64,000 bases of DNA from Gimibacter soli (GCF_028463845.1 NZ_CP116805.1:1488001-1552000), one strand, 5' to 3'. Positions 17,519 through 26,969 are shown, counted from the first letter of the stretch. Made by a program: numbers and translations. The notes: generated by a model not told the origin, from the sequence alone.

Positions 17519-18187
17519 ATGAAGCGTTTTCTGGGCGTTGCGGCTATCGCGCTCTCCCTTGCAGCTTGCGGCGACAAGGCCGAAAAAGGGGCTGCTGACA
17601 AGGCGGAAGGGGGCGATTCGGTTGGCGCCAGCTCCGTGACGGCACCGGCCGAGGCCACGCAAGGCACCTGGGGGGAGATCCTTTACGGCGACCCTAACGC
17701 CCCCGTCGAGATCGTCGAGTATGCGTCGCTCACCTGCAGCCACTGCGCTTTCTTCACGAACGATATACTGCCGTCCATCAAGGAAAAATATGTGGATACC
17801 GGTAAAGTGAAAATCACTTACCGGAACTTCGTCATGAATCAGGTGGACCTTGCGGCATCTACCGTGGCGCGTTGTGGCGACATGGAAATGACCCACAAAC
17901 TGATGTCAGCCTTCTTCGAAACGCAGGGCGAATGGGCTCACTTGCAGGATCAGCGCGCCATCCTTGACACGCTCGCCCGCACTGCCCGCCGCGCCGGTAT
18001 GAGCCGCACCGAGTTCGACCGCTGCCTCGCCAACACCGACATGCACAAGCATCTGGTGGAAATGACGCAGGAGGGCAGCAAGGAATTCGGCGTGGATTCG
18101 ACGCCGACGCTGTTCGTCAACGGCAAGAAGCTCGACAACTACTTTGGCGAAACGGTTGAAGCGGCTATCGAGGCAGCGCTGAAGTAA
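17519..18187 (+). CDS. DsbA-family lipoprotein
   Basis: Paralogue of the preceding gene, 222 residues. The lipobox LAAC puts the lipidated Cys at position 17, followed by a Lys/Glu/Gly-rich linker to about residue 48, so the domain is tethered to a membrane facing the periplasm. The active site is Cys73-Ser-His-Cys76 (LTCSHCAFF) and the cis-Pro loop is STPTLFVNG. RBS is GGACGAGAAAG before 17519. Lipidation of one copy and not the other suggests divided roles, for example different partners or locations; that is inference. smc starts 62 bp downstream. Confidence 0.9.
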   Translation: MKRFLGVAAIALSLAACGDKAEKGAADKAEGGDSVGASSVTAPAEATQGTWGEILYGDPNAPVEIVEYASLTCSHCAFFTNDILPSIKEKYVDTGKVKITYRNFVMNQVDLAASTVARCGDMEMTHKLMSAFFETQGEWAHLQDQRAILDTLARTARRAGMSRTEFDRCLANTDMHKHLVEMTQEGSKEFGVDSTPTLFVNGKKLDNYFGETVEAAIEAALK

Positions 18188-18249
18188 AGACATGCGGGTC
18201 CCGCATCACAGGGTGCGGGGCCTGTTTCAGGGGGAGGGGCTTCCGGCCC

Positions 18250-21200
18250 ATGCAGTTCACGCGGCTCAGGCTTTCGGGGTTCAAATCCTTTGTCGATCCG
18301 ACCGAGCTTCTGATCGAGCCCGGCCTGACGGGCGTTGTCGGGCCGAACGGCTGCGGCAAATCCAACCTTCTTGAAGCCATCCGCTGGGTGATGGGCGAAA
18401 ACCGGGCCAAGAGCTTGCGCGGCTCCGGCATGGATGACGTGATTTTCGCAGGCACCGACCGCCGCTCACCCCGCAATCTGGCCGAGGTCACCCTCGTTCT
18501 TGAAAACAGGGACAGGAACGGCCCCGCCGGTTTCAATGATGAAGACCTGATCGAGGTCACCCGCCGGATCGAACGGGATTCAGGCTCTGCCTACCGCATC
18601 AACGGCAAGGATGTGCGCCAGAAAGACGTGCAGTTGCTGTTCGCGGACGCCGCCACCGGGGCGCACAGCCCGGCGCTCGTCAGCCAGGGCCGGATCGGCA
18701 ACCTGATCAACGCCAAACCGCAGGACCGCCGCGCGATCCTCGAAGAAGCTGCTGGTATTTCCGGCCTGCATACCCGCCGCAAGGAAGCCGAACTGCGCCT
18801 CAGGGCCGCAGAGGGCAACCTTGTCCGCGTGCAGGATGTGATCCAGGCGATGGAAAGCCAGATCGCGGGCCTGAAGCGTCAGGCCAAGCAGGCAGTGCGC
18901 TACCGTGAGATTTCGGCCGATATCCGCCGCGCTGAAGGCAGCCTTCTGTTCCTGCGCTGGAAAATGGCGGCGGACGAAGTGCTGGAACTTGAACGCGCCT
19001 TCCGGGCGGCTGAAGCCGAGGTCGCGGACGTTTCGGCGGCACTGGCTGCCGCCTCCGAGCGCAGCGCTGAAAAGGCCGCCACGCTCCCGGCCCTGCGTGA
19101 AGCGGATGCCGTTACCGCTGCCGCCCTGCAGCGCGTGCTCATAGAACGGGACAATCTCGCCGCTGAACTGCAGCGCCGCCGTGAAACAGCAGCCACGCTC
19201 AGGGCCACGCTTGAACAGATCGCCGCTGACCGCGCCCGCGAGGAAGTGAATGGCGGCGATGCGACCGAGGCATTGACGCGCCTCAAGGGTGAACGCGAAC
19301 GGCTGGAAGCGGCCCGCGATGCCGAAAAAGACGGCGAGGTCGCAGCCCGTGAGGCGCTCGATGCCGCCGCCCGTGCGGCCAGTGCTGCCGAAGCCGACTA
19401 TGACAAGGAAAGCGAGCGCACAGCCGAAACTCGCGCCCGGAAATCGAGCTTTGAAAGCGACCGGATCGCCGTCAACCGTCGCCGCGAGCAGCTGGAAGCC
19501 GAATCCGCCCGTATCGAGCGCGAGAAAGAATCCCTTGCCGCCGACGATGAAACCGCCGCGAGCGTGACCGCCGCCGAAAAGGCCATCACGGTTGCTGAAG
19601 AAGCCCTCGCCAGTCTTTCCTTGAAGCTCACCGAGCTTGAGGCCGCCACGCAGGAAGCCCGCACCGCGCGCGGCGAGGCAGACAGCGCGCGGGCAGAACT
19701 GGCCGGTGCGCTGAAAGCGCTGACGGCGGAAGTGTCCGGCTTGCGGTCGCTGCTCGCTGAGCCCGCTGCCGGGGCAGGGCGGCCGGTATCGTTTGACCTG
19801 AAAGCCGAACCCGGCTTTGAAGCAGCCCTTGGCGCGGCACTCGGCGAGGAAGCGGAAGCCGGCCTTGATGCCGCGGCGGCCCGTCACTGGCTGGCAGCCC
19901 CTGCCTTCGCGGGCATCAATTGGCCGCAGGGCATCGTGCCGCTGACCAGTTTTGTCTCGGGGCCTGATGTTCTCAGTCGTCGCCTTTCGCTTGTTGGCCT
20001 TGTTGCCAATGACGCGCTTCTTGGCGATTTGGCAGCGCTTGTCGCATTGCTGAAGCCGGGCCAGATGGTCGTGACGAAAGATGGGCTTCTGATCCGGGCG
20101 GACGGTTTTGTCGTCAAGGCTGGCGCCCCGACCCGCGCGGCACAGAGGCTGGCGCATGCGAACCGGCTGGCCGAGCTTGAAAAGGAACTGGCGGCGCGCG
20201 AGGCCGCGATGGCGGAGGCCGTGGCGGCTGCCGAAGCGGCAATTGCCACGCATGAAGCGGCCCGGAATGCGGAACGGATCGCTCGCGATGCGCGGCAGGC
20301 CGCCGAGAGAACCCTCGCTGACGCCCGCCGCGCCCATATGGCCGCAATGGAAGCTGCCGCCCGCCGTGAAAACCGGCTGACCGCGCTGACGGATACGGCC
20401 GAGCGGCTGAAACGCGAAGCGGCGGATGTGGCAGCGCAGCTTGAGGAAATCGACGCCAGGCTCGCTGGCCTACCCGATATCGCCGGGCTTGAAGGCGAGC
20501 TTGCCTCCCGCCGGTCGCAAGTGGAAGCGCTGAGGGCCGGGCTTGCTGCTGCCCGCGCGACCTATGATGGCCTGCGGCGTGAAGCGGCAGCGCGGGCCGA
20601 ACGGCTTCTTTCCATCGCATCAGAGATGAAGGCCTGGGAAAGCCGCGCCGAAGGGGCGATTCGCCAGATCGCCGAACTTGACGAGCGCACCGAATCCACC
20701 AAAGCCCAGCTTGCCGCTGTGGAAGCCGCGCCGGAGGAAATGGCCGCGCGCGAGCAGGCCTTGATGGACGCCAAGGCAAAGGCTGAAGCCGCCCGCCACG
20801 AAAGCGCTGAAGCCCTTCTCGCCGCCGAACGGGCGCTGGCGGATGAAGACCGCGCGCTGCGCAATGTGCAGGAACGCCATGCGGCAGCCCGCGAAGGCAT
20901 GATCCGCGCCGAGGCGGCGGTCGAAGTTGCCGGCACGAAGCGCAAGGATATCGCCCTGCAGATTGGCGAGCGGTTCGAATGCGACCCGGCAAGCGTGCTC
21001 GAAAAGGTCGGCGCACCCACTTCCGACAGCCTGCCTGATGCGATGGTGATCGAACATCAGTTCGAATCGCTGAAACGCGAGCGTGACCGGCTGGGTGCGG
21101 TGAACCTGCGGGCGGACGAGGAACTCACCGAAATCGAGGTGCAGATGACGCACCTGAGCGGGGAGCGTGACGACCTGGAAGCCGCCATCGCGCGGCTGCG

Positions 21201-21717
21201 CGGCGCCATCGGCAGCCTGAACCGTGAGGGACGCGAGCGCCTGCTGGCCGCTTTCGAGGTGGTGAACAGGCATTTCGGCGAGCTTTTTGTCACCCTGTTC
21301 GGCGGCGGGGCCGCGCATCTGGAACTGACCGAATCCGATGATCCCCTTGAGGCAGGCCTCGAGATTTTCGCGAGCCCACCGGGCAAACGGCTGCAAGCCT
21401 TGTCGCTTCTGTCGGGCGGTGAGCAGGCACTGACGGCGCTTTCGCTGATTTTCGCGGTCTTCATCACCAATCCCGCGCCCATCTGCGTGCTTGATGAGGT
21501 GGACGCCCCGCTTGACGATGCGAATGTGGAGCGATTCTGCAATCTTCTTGATGAAATGACCGCGCGGACCGACACCCGCTTCCTGATTGTGACCCATAAT
21601 GCGGTTTCCATGGCGCGGATGAACCGGCTTTTCGGCGTGACGATGGCGGAAAGGGGCATTTCGACCCTTGTTTCGGTCGATCTTGAGCGCGCAAGCGAGC
21701 TGCGCGAAGCGGGATAA
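18250..21717 (+). CDS. smc: Chromosome segregation protein SMC
   Basis: ATP-driven condensin subunit that compacts and separates chromosomes. At 1155 residues it has the full plan: N-terminal ATPase head with Walker A GPNGCGKS (31-38), a first coiled coil (about 170-500), a hinge (about 505-650, around GFEAALGAALGEEAEAG), a second coiled coil (about 650-1000) and a C-terminal head with signature LLSGGEQALTALSL and Walker B CVLDEVDAPLDD. The coiled coils are unusually rich in Ala and Glu, as in other GC-rich alphaproteobacteria. Partners ScpA/ScpB are not in this window. Confidence 0.97.
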   Translation: MQFTRLRLSGFKSFVDPTELLIEPGLTGVVGPNGCGKSNLLEAIRWVMGENRAKSLRGSGMDDVIFAGTDRRSPRNLAEVTLVLENRDRNGPAGFNDEDLIEVTRRIERDSGSAYRINGKDVRQKDVQLLFADAATGAHSPALVSQGRIGNLINAKPQDRRAILEEAAGISGLHTRRKEAELRLRAAEGNLVRVQDVIQAMESQIAGLKRQAKQAVRYREISADIRRAEGSLLFLRWKMAADEVLELERAFRAAEAEVADVSAALAAASERSAEKAATLPALREADAVTAAALQRVLIERDNLAAELQRRRETAATLRATLEQIAADRAREEVNGGDATEALTRLKGERERLEAARDAEKDGEVAAREALDAAARAASAAEADYDKESERTAETRARKSSFESDRIAVNRRREQLEAESARIEREKESLAADDETAASVTAAEKAITVAEEALASLSLKLTELEAATQEARTARGEADSARAELAGALKALTAEVSGLRSLLAEPAAGAGRPVSFDLKAEPGFEAALGAALGEEAEAGLDAAAARHWLAAPAFAGINWPQGIVPLTSFVSGPDVLSRRLSLVGLVANDALLGDLAALVALLKPGQMVVTKDGLLIRADGFVVKAGAPTRAAQRLAHANRLAELEKELAAREAAMAEAVAAAEAAIATHEAARNAERIARDARQAAERTLADARRAHMAAMEAAARRENRLTALTDTAERLKREAADVAAQLEEIDARLAGLPDIAGLEGELASRRSQVEALRAGLAAARATYDGLRREAAARAERLLSIASEMKAWESRAEGAIRQIAELDERTESTKAQLAAVEAAPEEMAAREQALMDAKAKAEAARHESAEALLAAERALADEDRALRNVQERHAAAREGMIRAEAAVEVAGTKRKDIALQIGERFECDPASVLEKVGAPTSDSLPDAMVIEHQFESLKRERDRLGAVNLRADEELTEIEVQMTHLSGERDDLEAAIARLRGAIGSLNREGRERLLAAFEVVNRHFGELFVTLFGGGAAHLELTESDDPLEAGLEIFASPPGKRLQALSLLSGGEQALTALSLIFAVFITNPAPICVLDEVDAPLDDANVERFCNLLDEMTARTDTRFLIVTHNAVSMARMNRLFGVTMAERGISTLVSVDLERASELREAG

Positions 21718-21799
21718 GTGCAAGGATGCACTGTCAGTTCGTAATGAAATTGAAATGTTTTCCAATGATTTCAATTGGTTAATACATTTCTAATGCGTC

Positions 21800-21828
21800 T
21801 TGACACCGGATATGCCTGCCACTATGTT
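21800..21828 (+). promoter_or_regulatory. Promoter of the ATP synthase Fo operon
   Basis: A consensus -35 TTGACA (21800-21805) is followed after exactly 17 bp by TATGTT (21823-21828). It lies in an AT-rich patch after smc and 122 bp before the first Fo gene. The intervening leader is GC-rich and prone to fold. Confidence 0.7.
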
Positions 21829-21949
21829 GCAGGCGCCTTCACGGCCTTGTCTTGTTAGGGACAGGGCTGCCGGCGACCCGTCCGGGAAGGCAGGACGAAA
21901 CTAGGTCCGGAAGCAGGCCAAGGCTGGCCCATCGGGAAGGATGCGAGAC

Positions 21950-22276
21950 GTGGCTGACGAAGACAGGGACGCCCGCCTTACATCACTCGAGGAACGGCTG
22001 AGGAAAGCACGCGGCGACGACCCGGCGGAAACGCAAGGGGACGGCGCGGCACCGGATGGCAGCCGTTCGAACGCCCTTGGAATTGCCTTCCGTATCGGCG
22101 TTGATCTGGTTGTCGGGGCGATTGTCGGGGCCATCATCGGTTATGCGATCGATGGCTGGCTTGAGACAAAACCGCTTTTCCTGATCGTCTTCCTGATACT
22201 CGGGTTTGCAGCAGGCATCCGCAATATCATGCGCGAGGCTATCAAGCTGCAGGGGCCGGATGACGGCCAGGCGTGA
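21950..22276 (+). CDS. atpI: ATP synthase subunit I (AtpI/AtpZ-like)
   Basis: A small membrane protein that helps assemble the c-ring or supplies Mg2+. About 108 residues: a charged N-terminal half (ADEDRDARLTSLEERLRKAR) and two membrane helices (around IGVDLVVGAIVGAIIGYAID and PLFLIVFLILGFAAGI). The GTG start at 21950 has GGGAAGG nine bases upstream, whereas the ATG at 21941 touches that ribosome site and is unlikely. First gene of the Fo cluster. Confidence 0.85.
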   Translation: MADEDRDARLTSLEERLRKARGDDPAETQGDGAAPDGSRSNALGIAFRIGVDLVVGAIVGAIIGYAIDGWLETKPLFLIVFLILGFAAGIRNIMREAIKLQGPDDGQA

Positions 22277-22332
22277 TTTTATTCTTGGTCCGTGCCCAAT
22301 TACAGGGTGCGACAACAACAGGGGCGATACTC

Positions 22333-23082
22333 GTGGCACATAGTCCGCTTGAGCAATTCCAGATCAAACCGATCGCTGAGTTTTCGATTGGCGGGATCGA
22401 CGCCTCTTTCACCAACAGCTCGGCCTGGATGGTTGCGGTCGTTGTGGCCATTACCTTCTTCCTCGTTGGTGGCATGCGTAAAGCCGCGCTCGTTCCGGGC
22501 CGCTGGCAGGCAATGGTTGAGGTCTTCTACGATTTCGTCGCCGGTATGGTGAAGGAAAACGTCGGCCGCGAAGGCAAGGCTTACTTCCCCTTCATCTTCA
22601 CGCTTTTCATGTTCATCCTTGGCTGTAACCTTGCCGGGATGCTGCCCTACAGCTTCACCGTGACGAGCCATATCATCGTCAACTTCGGCCTGGCGATCGT
22701 TGTCTTCCTCGGCGTGACGCTCATCGGCTTCATCAAGCACGGCGCCGGCTTCCTGCGCCTCTTCGCCCCGTCGGGCGTGCCGGTGTGGCTGCTGCCCCTG
22801 CTTGTCGTCATCGAAGTGATCTCCTACTGCACCCGTCCGATCAGCCTGTCGGTTCGCCTCTTTGCGAACATGCTGGCCGGTCACATCATGATGAAGGTGT
22901 TCGCGGGCTTTATCATCTCGATGAGCGCTGTCGGCCTTGCCGGTTACCTCGGCGCCGTTGTGCCCTTCACCGTCAACGTTCTTCTGACGGGCCTCGAAAT
23001 TCTCGTAGCCTGCCTGCAGGCCTACGTGTTCACCATCCTGACCTGCATCTATCTGAACGACGCAATGCATCCGTCGCACTAA
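22333..23082 (+). CDS. atpB: ATP synthase Fo subunit a
   Basis: Forms the proton half-channels beside the c-ring in the inner membrane. From the GTG at 22333 (AGGGGCG eight bases before) the protein is 249 residues with about six membrane helices. The essential Arg is in RPISLSVRLFANMLAGH, and the later helix VLLTGLEILVACLQAYVF holds the partner residues. The reading frame continues upstream to 22273, overlapping atpI by one codon, but that start has no ribosome site. Confidence 0.95.
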   Translation: MAHSPLEQFQIKPIAEFSIGGIDASFTNSSAWMVAVVVAITFFLVGGMRKAALVPGRWQAMVEVFYDFVAGMVKENVGREGKAYFPFIFTLFMFILGCNLAGMLPYSFTVTSHIIVNFGLAIVVFLGVTLIGFIKHGAGFLRLFAPSGVPVWLLPLLVVIEVISYCTRPISLSVRLFANMLAGHIMMKVFAGFIISMSAVGLAGYLGAVVPFTVNVLLTGLEILVACLQAYVFTILTCIYLNDAMHPSH

Positions 23083-23139
23083 GAGCAGGCCGGAAAACTC
23101 GGTTCATCTGACCCTATCCAACTCGAAAAGGAAAACACC

Positions 23140-23364
23140 ATGGAACTCGCAGCAGCAAAGATGATCGGTGCTGGCATCGCCACCCTCGCTCTCGCCGGTA
23201 TCGGTATCGGCCTCGGCAACATTTTCGGTAGCTTCCTCGGCGGCGCACTGCGCAACCCGTCGGCTGCCAAAGGCCAGTTCACCAACCTGCTGATCGGCTT
23301 CGCGCTGACCGAGGCAACCGGCCTCTTCGCGCTCGTGATCGCCTTCCTGATCCTCTTCACCTAA
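23140..23364 (+). CDS. atpE: ATP synthase Fo subunit c
   Basis: Proteolipid of the rotating c-ring; 74 residues in two helices. The proton-carrying carboxylate is Glu58 in FALTEATGLF, and the polar loop is ALRNPSAAKGQ. GIGIGLGNIFG in helix 1 is the Gly-rich packing motif. Glu58 sits in a TEA context with no Na+-binding pattern, so it should carry protons. AAAAGGAAAACACC precedes the start. Confidence 0.97.
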   Translation: MELAAAKMIGAGIATLALAGIGIGLGNIFGSFLGGALRNPSAAKGQFTNLLIGFALTEATGLFALVIAFLILFT

Positions 23365-23487
23365 GAAGATCAGACGCCAAGGTTGCCGGGGCGCGACGCC
23401 ACTCGCTGTCGCGCCCTGCCGCATCCTGAACGGATTCGGGCATTGCCCCGCGTCCCTCTGTTGAATATCTAGCCTTTGAGGCATGTG

Positions 23488-24111
23488 ATGGCGGAAGCTC
23501 AAGACGCGCACACCACCGAGACCGAGGCAGCCGTTGCCGGGGCCCAAGAGGCTGTGGCAGACGCACATGACGCCGCAGTCGAGGCACATACCGAAGTGAG
23601 CCAGGAGGGCGGTCTGCCCCAGCTCAATATCGGTACCTATGAAGAGCAGCTCGTTTGGCTGTTCCTCACCTTCGTCGTTCTTTACATCATCGTGTCGCGC
23701 ATGGCCCTGCCGCGTGTGACCAAGGTGCTGGAAGAGCGCGAGGAAAAGATCGCGGCAGACCTTGACGCAGCCGAAGTCCAGAAGCGTGAAGCCGAAGAAG
23801 TGAAGGCCGCTTACGAAGCCGCCCTCGCCGAAGCCCGCGCCAAGGCCCAGGCCGTCATGGTTGAAGCCAAGGCCGAAATGGCAGCTGAAATCGCCAAGGT
23901 TCAGGCCGATCTCGACGCCAAGCTCGGTGAAAAAGCCGAAGCCGCCGAGAAGCGGATCGCTGCAGCGAAAGCCGAAGCGATGGCCTCGATCGAAGGTGTT
24001 GCGACGGACGTGACCCGCGAGATCGTAACCAAGCTCGCCGGTGATGAAGCCGACGACAAGGCTGTGGCCGCCGCCGTCAAGGCTGCGCTCGAAACCGCGA
24101 AAGGGGCTTGA
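23488..24111 (+). CDS. atpF': ATP synthase Fo subunit b'
   Basis: One of two stator-stalk subunits typical of alphaproteobacteria and photosynthetic bacteria. From ATG 23488 (GAGG six bases before) it is 207 residues: an acidic N-terminal extension of about 45 residues facing the periplasm side, one membrane helix (EEQLVWLFLTFVVLYIIVSR) and a long Ala/Glu/Lys-rich coiled coil. Its TGA overlaps the beginning of the b gene, suggesting translational coupling. Confidence 0.93.
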   Translation: MAEAQDAHTTETEAAVAGAQEAVADAHDAAVEAHTEVSQEGGLPQLNIGTYEEQLVWLFLTFVVLYIIVSRMALPRVTKVLEEREEKIAADLDAAEVQKREAEEVKAAYEAALAEARAKAQAVMVEAKAEMAAEIAKVQADLDAKLGEKAEAAEKRIAAAKAEAMASIEGVATDVTREIVTKLAGDEADDKAVAAAVKAALETAKGA

Positions 24112-24113
24112 TC

Positions 24114-24617
24114 ATGGCTGCTGGTGAACCCTTCTACCTTGATCCGACCTTCTGGGTTGCCGGTTCGTTTGTCGTGTTTGTCGGCGGCGTGATCTACGCC
24201 AAGGCACACAAGACCATCGCCGCTGCCCTCGACGGTCGCGCTGCTGCCATCAAGGCGCAGATCGACGAAGCCGCTGCGCTGCGTGAAGAAACCGCCAAGC
24301 TTCTGTCGGACTTCCAGCGCAAGAAACGCGACGCCGAGAAGGAAGCTGCCGACATCGTGGCCCAGGCCAAGGAAGACGCGAAGCTCCTGATCGCGGAAGC
24401 CAAGGCTGACATGAAAGCCATGGTCGAGCGTCGCACTGCTTCGGCAGAGCTGAAGATCGCACAGGCCGAAGCTGCTGCCGTCAAGGAAGTGAAAGCTGTG
24501 GCTGTGACCGTTGCCGTGGCAGCTGCCACCGACGTGCTGGCGGATGCCCTCAAGGGTGCGGCCGGCGGCAAGGTGATCGACGCTGCAATCGGCGATATCG
24601 ACACGCTGCTGCACTAA
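24114..24617 (+). CDS. atpF: ATP synthase Fo subunit b
   Basis: Stator subunit linking Fo to F1. 167 residues from ATG 24114, which has AAAGGGG seven bases upstream inside the end of the b' gene. One membrane helix (about 8-27, TFWVAGSFVVFVGGVIYA) is followed by a charged coiled coil. No F1 genes follow; instead a terminator comes at 24643, consistent with separate Fo and F1 operons in this group. Confidence 0.93.
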   Translation: MAAGEPFYLDPTFWVAGSFVVFVGGVIYAKAHKTIAAALDGRAAAIKAQIDEAAALREETAKLLSDFQRKKRDAEKEAADIVAQAKEDAKLLIAEAKADMKAMVERRTASAELKIAQAEAAAVKEVKAVAVTVAVAAATDVLADALKGAAGGKVIDAAIGDIDTLLH

Positions 24618-24642
24618 GCCGCACGCAAGCCCACAAGATTGA

Positions 24643-24676
24643 CGCCCTGGCCTCACTGCCGGGGCGTTTTCTTTTT
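24643..24676 (+). terminator. Intrinsic terminator of the Fo operon
   Basis: CGCCCTGGC and GCCGGGGCG form a nine-base stem with one mismatch around a CTCACT loop, followed by TTTTCTTTTT. Confidence 0.85.
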
Positions 24677-24739
24677 GGGCTGGTGGCAGGCGTGGTAAGG
24701 GGCTAGAAAACGTTACCAAACTTCCATGACGGAACGACC

Positions 24740-25663
24740 ATGACCCGTGCGGCACAAGACAGACTGATGATCCTTGCGACCTTCGCTTCGATGAGCGTGG
24801 CGACGATCCTTGTTGTCACCAAGGCGCTTGTCTGGTGGGTGTCGGGCTCGGTCGCGATGCTCGGCTCCATGGCCGATAGCGCGCTTGATCTGCTCGCCTC
24901 TGCCATCACCTTCCTTGCCGTCCGCATGGCCGTGATGCCGCCCGATGACGATCACCGTTTTGGCCACGGCAAGGCGGAAGCCATTGCGGGGCTTATCCAG
25001 GCCGGCATTATCATGGCCTCGTCATTCTTCATTCTCCTCGAATCCTCGGCGCGGCTCTATAACCCGGTGCCGGTGCAGGCGACGGGGCCGGTTATCGCGG
25101 TTTCGGTTCTCTCGATCGTCCTGTCGCTCGGCCTTGTGATGTTCCAGCGCTATGTGGTGGCGCGCACGCGGTCGATCGCGGTGGCGGGTGATCATCTGCA
25201 CTATCAGGGTGACCTGCTGATGAATGCGGCGGTGATCGCCGCTGTGCTGATCGCCGGCACCGGCTTCACCGAGGCCGACGGCATCTTCGGCATCATGATC
25301 GCGCTTTATATCGGTCACGGGGCCTACGGCATCGGACGCAATGCCATCGACATGCTGATGGACCGCGAGTTCAGCGATGCCGACCGCGAGACGATCTTCA
25401 ATCTGGTGATGGGCAGCCCCGATGTGCGCGGCCTGCATGAGCTGAAAACCCGCCACGCGGGCCGCGACAGTTTCATCCAGCTGCATATCGAGGTCGACGG
25501 CGAGATGACGGTCCGCGAAGGGCATCTGGTGGGCGACGAGATCGAGGCGACCCTCAGCGAAGCCTTCCCGCACGCGGAAATACTGATCCATATCGATCCG
25601 CCATCAGAATATTCCGGCCAGATGACAGCGGCCGAAGTGCCTATGCCCGAGAAGGAAACCTGA
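24740..25663 (+). CDS. Cation diffusion facilitator (FieF-like)
   Basis: An inner-membrane antiporter that expels divalent metals such as Zn2+ or Fe2+ in exchange for protons. The 307-residue protein has six membrane helices and a cytosolic C-terminal domain. Metal-site residues match the FieF/YiiP site A: Asp46 and Asp50 (MADSALD), His154 and Asp158 (DHLHYQGD). The DDxxH-type loop (PPDDDHRFGHGKAE) and the C-terminal HAGRDSFIQLHIEVDG strand are also typical. The His/Asp site pattern favours Zn2+ or Fe2+. The next gene starts three bases after its stop. Confidence 0.92.
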   Translation: MTRAAQDRLMILATFASMSVATILVVTKALVWWVSGSVAMLGSMADSALDLLASAITFLAVRMAVMPPDDDHRFGHGKAEAIAGLIQAGIIMASSFFILLESSARLYNPVPVQATGPVIAVSVLSIVLSLGLVMFQRYVVARTRSIAVAGDHLHYQGDLLMNAAVIAAVLIAGTGFTEADGIFGIMIALYIGHGAYGIGRNAIDMLMDREFSDADRETIFNLVMGSPDVRGLHELKTRHAGRDSFIQLHIEVDGEMTVREGHLVGDEIEATLSEAFPHAEILIHIDPPSEYSGQMTAAEVPMPEKET

Positions 25664-25666
25664 CCT

Positions 25667-26026
25667 ATGCTGACGCTTTACGGCATCCCCAATTGCGACA
25701 CCGTGAAAAAGGCCCGTACCTGGCTTGAAGGGCAGGGCATTGCCTACAAGTTCCACGATTTTCGCAAGGACGGGCTGACGGCGGAACTGGCCGGGGCGAT
25801 GCTTGATGCGCTCGGCGGGGATCAGGTGATCAACCGGCGTGGCACCACATGGCGCAAGTTTGATGCGGCCCGGCAGGCGGCGGCGGAAAGCCGTGATGGT
25901 GCCATCGCGCTGATGCTGGCCGAACCGTCGGTGATCAAACGCCCTGTCTGGCACAAGGGTGGCGACTGGCGGCTTGGTTTCGCACCGAAGGATCAGGATG
26001 CCATCGGTACATGGGCGGCGGCCTGA
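25667..26026 (+). CDS. ArsC/Spx-family reductase (YffB-like)
   Basis: A small thioredoxin-fold protein of 119 residues with a single redox Cys10 in YGIPNCDTVKKARTWL, the pattern of the YffB branch of the arsenate reductase family. YffB proteins are thought to be glutathione-dependent thiol reductases; arsenate reduction is not shown for them. It is probably co-transcribed with the metal exporter (3 bp gap). No ars genes are nearby. Confidence 0.85.
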   Translation: MLTLYGIPNCDTVKKARTWLEGQGIAYKFHDFRKDGLTAELAGAMLDALGGDQVINRRGTTWRKFDAARQAAAESRDGAIALMLAEPSVIKRPVWHKGGDWRLGFAPKDQDAIGTWAAA

Positions 26027-26104
26027 TAAACCATTGAGACAAGGACGGCACCAAAGACCGTCTATTCGTGATATCCTACAACCGAACAGGGAAGACAGGC
26101 AGCG

Positions 26105-26914
26105 ATGCAGGAAGTTTCGATTTATCAGGTAGACGCCTTCACCAGCAGGGCATTCGGCGGTAATCCGGCGGCAATCTGCCCGGTGCCGGCGTTTCTTGAC
26201 CCGTCGGTGATGCAGTCGATCGCGCGAGAGAATAACCTCTCTGAGACGGCCTTCATCGTGCCGCGCGAGGACCGCGCCGAGGCTGACTATGACCTGCGCT
26301 GGTTCACCCCGTCGCTCGAGGTTGACCTGTGCGGCCATGCCACGCTTGCCTCTGGACTTGTTGTCATCCGGCATCTGGAACCGGCCCTTGAGACCGTCCG
26401 CTTCGCCACGCGGTCGGGCATCCTTCAGGTGACGAAACGGGCAGACGGCAAGCTGGCGCTTGAAATGCCGACGCTGATGCCGACCCCCGTGACAGCGCCT
26501 GATGGCCTCGCCGAAGCGATGGGTGCGATCCCGGAAGCGGTGCTGCACCGGGGACGGGACTATTTGCTGATTTACCGCGAGCCCCAGATCATCCAGCGCC
26601 TGCATCCCGACATGCGCGCTCTGCAGGCCTATGCGCCCTATGGCTTCATCGCGACGGCGCCGGGGACAGACGGGGTCGATTTCGTATCCCGCTGCTTCTT
26701 CCCGAACCACGGTATCCCGGAAGATCCGGTCACCGGTTCCGCCCACTGCCTTTCGGGGCCTTACTGGGCCGAACGCTTCGGCCGGAGCGAGCTGCATGCC
26801 CTTCAGATTTCAGCGCGCGGGGGGGAGCTCTGGATCACGGTTAAGGGTGATCGTATCGAGCTTGCAGGATCAGCCGTTGAAGTCATGCGCGGAGCGCTCT
26901 ACCTTTCCCATTGA
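26105..26914 (+). CDS. PhzF-family isomerase/epimerase
   Basis: A 269-residue protein with the two-lobed diaminopimelate-epimerase fold of PhzF. It starts VDAFTSRAFGGNPAA and has the catalytic Glu47 in NNLSETAF, then DLCGHATLAS and the C-terminal EDPVTGSAHC motif. These residues define the family, but phenazine synthesis is unlikely because no other phz genes are present; most such proteins have unknown small substrates. GGGAAGACAGGCAGCG precedes the ATG. Confidence 0.9.
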   Translation: MQEVSIYQVDAFTSRAFGGNPAAICPVPAFLDPSVMQSIARENNLSETAFIVPREDRAEADYDLRWFTPSLEVDLCGHATLASGLVVIRHLEPALETVRFATRSGILQVTKRADGKLALEMPTLMPTPVTAPDGLAEAMGAIPEAVLHRGRDYLLIYREPQIIQRLHPDMRALQAYAPYGFIATAPGTDGVDFVSRCFFPNHGIPEDPVTGSAHCLSGPYWAERFGRSELHALQISARGGELWITVKGDRIELAGSAVEVMRGALYLSH

Positions 26915-26969
26915 AAGCCGGTGATTGCCATGTGGGTGGCGGTGAGGGCTGCTTTTCGGGGGAAGTGTG

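Noticed and set aside
16118-17896. A 592-codon minus-strand frame across dciA and the DsbA-like genes.
   Set aside because: It is the mirror of well-supported plus-strand genes and shows repeated His/Arg composition without domains.
21908-21936. GGTCCGGAAGCAGGCCAAGGC in the leader of atpI resembles the conserved loop of SRP (4.5S) RNA.
   Set aside because: The AGGA of the real loop is missing, flanking stems do not pair as in SRP RNA, and the place is a 5' leader right before a ribosome site. Chance likeness is more probable.
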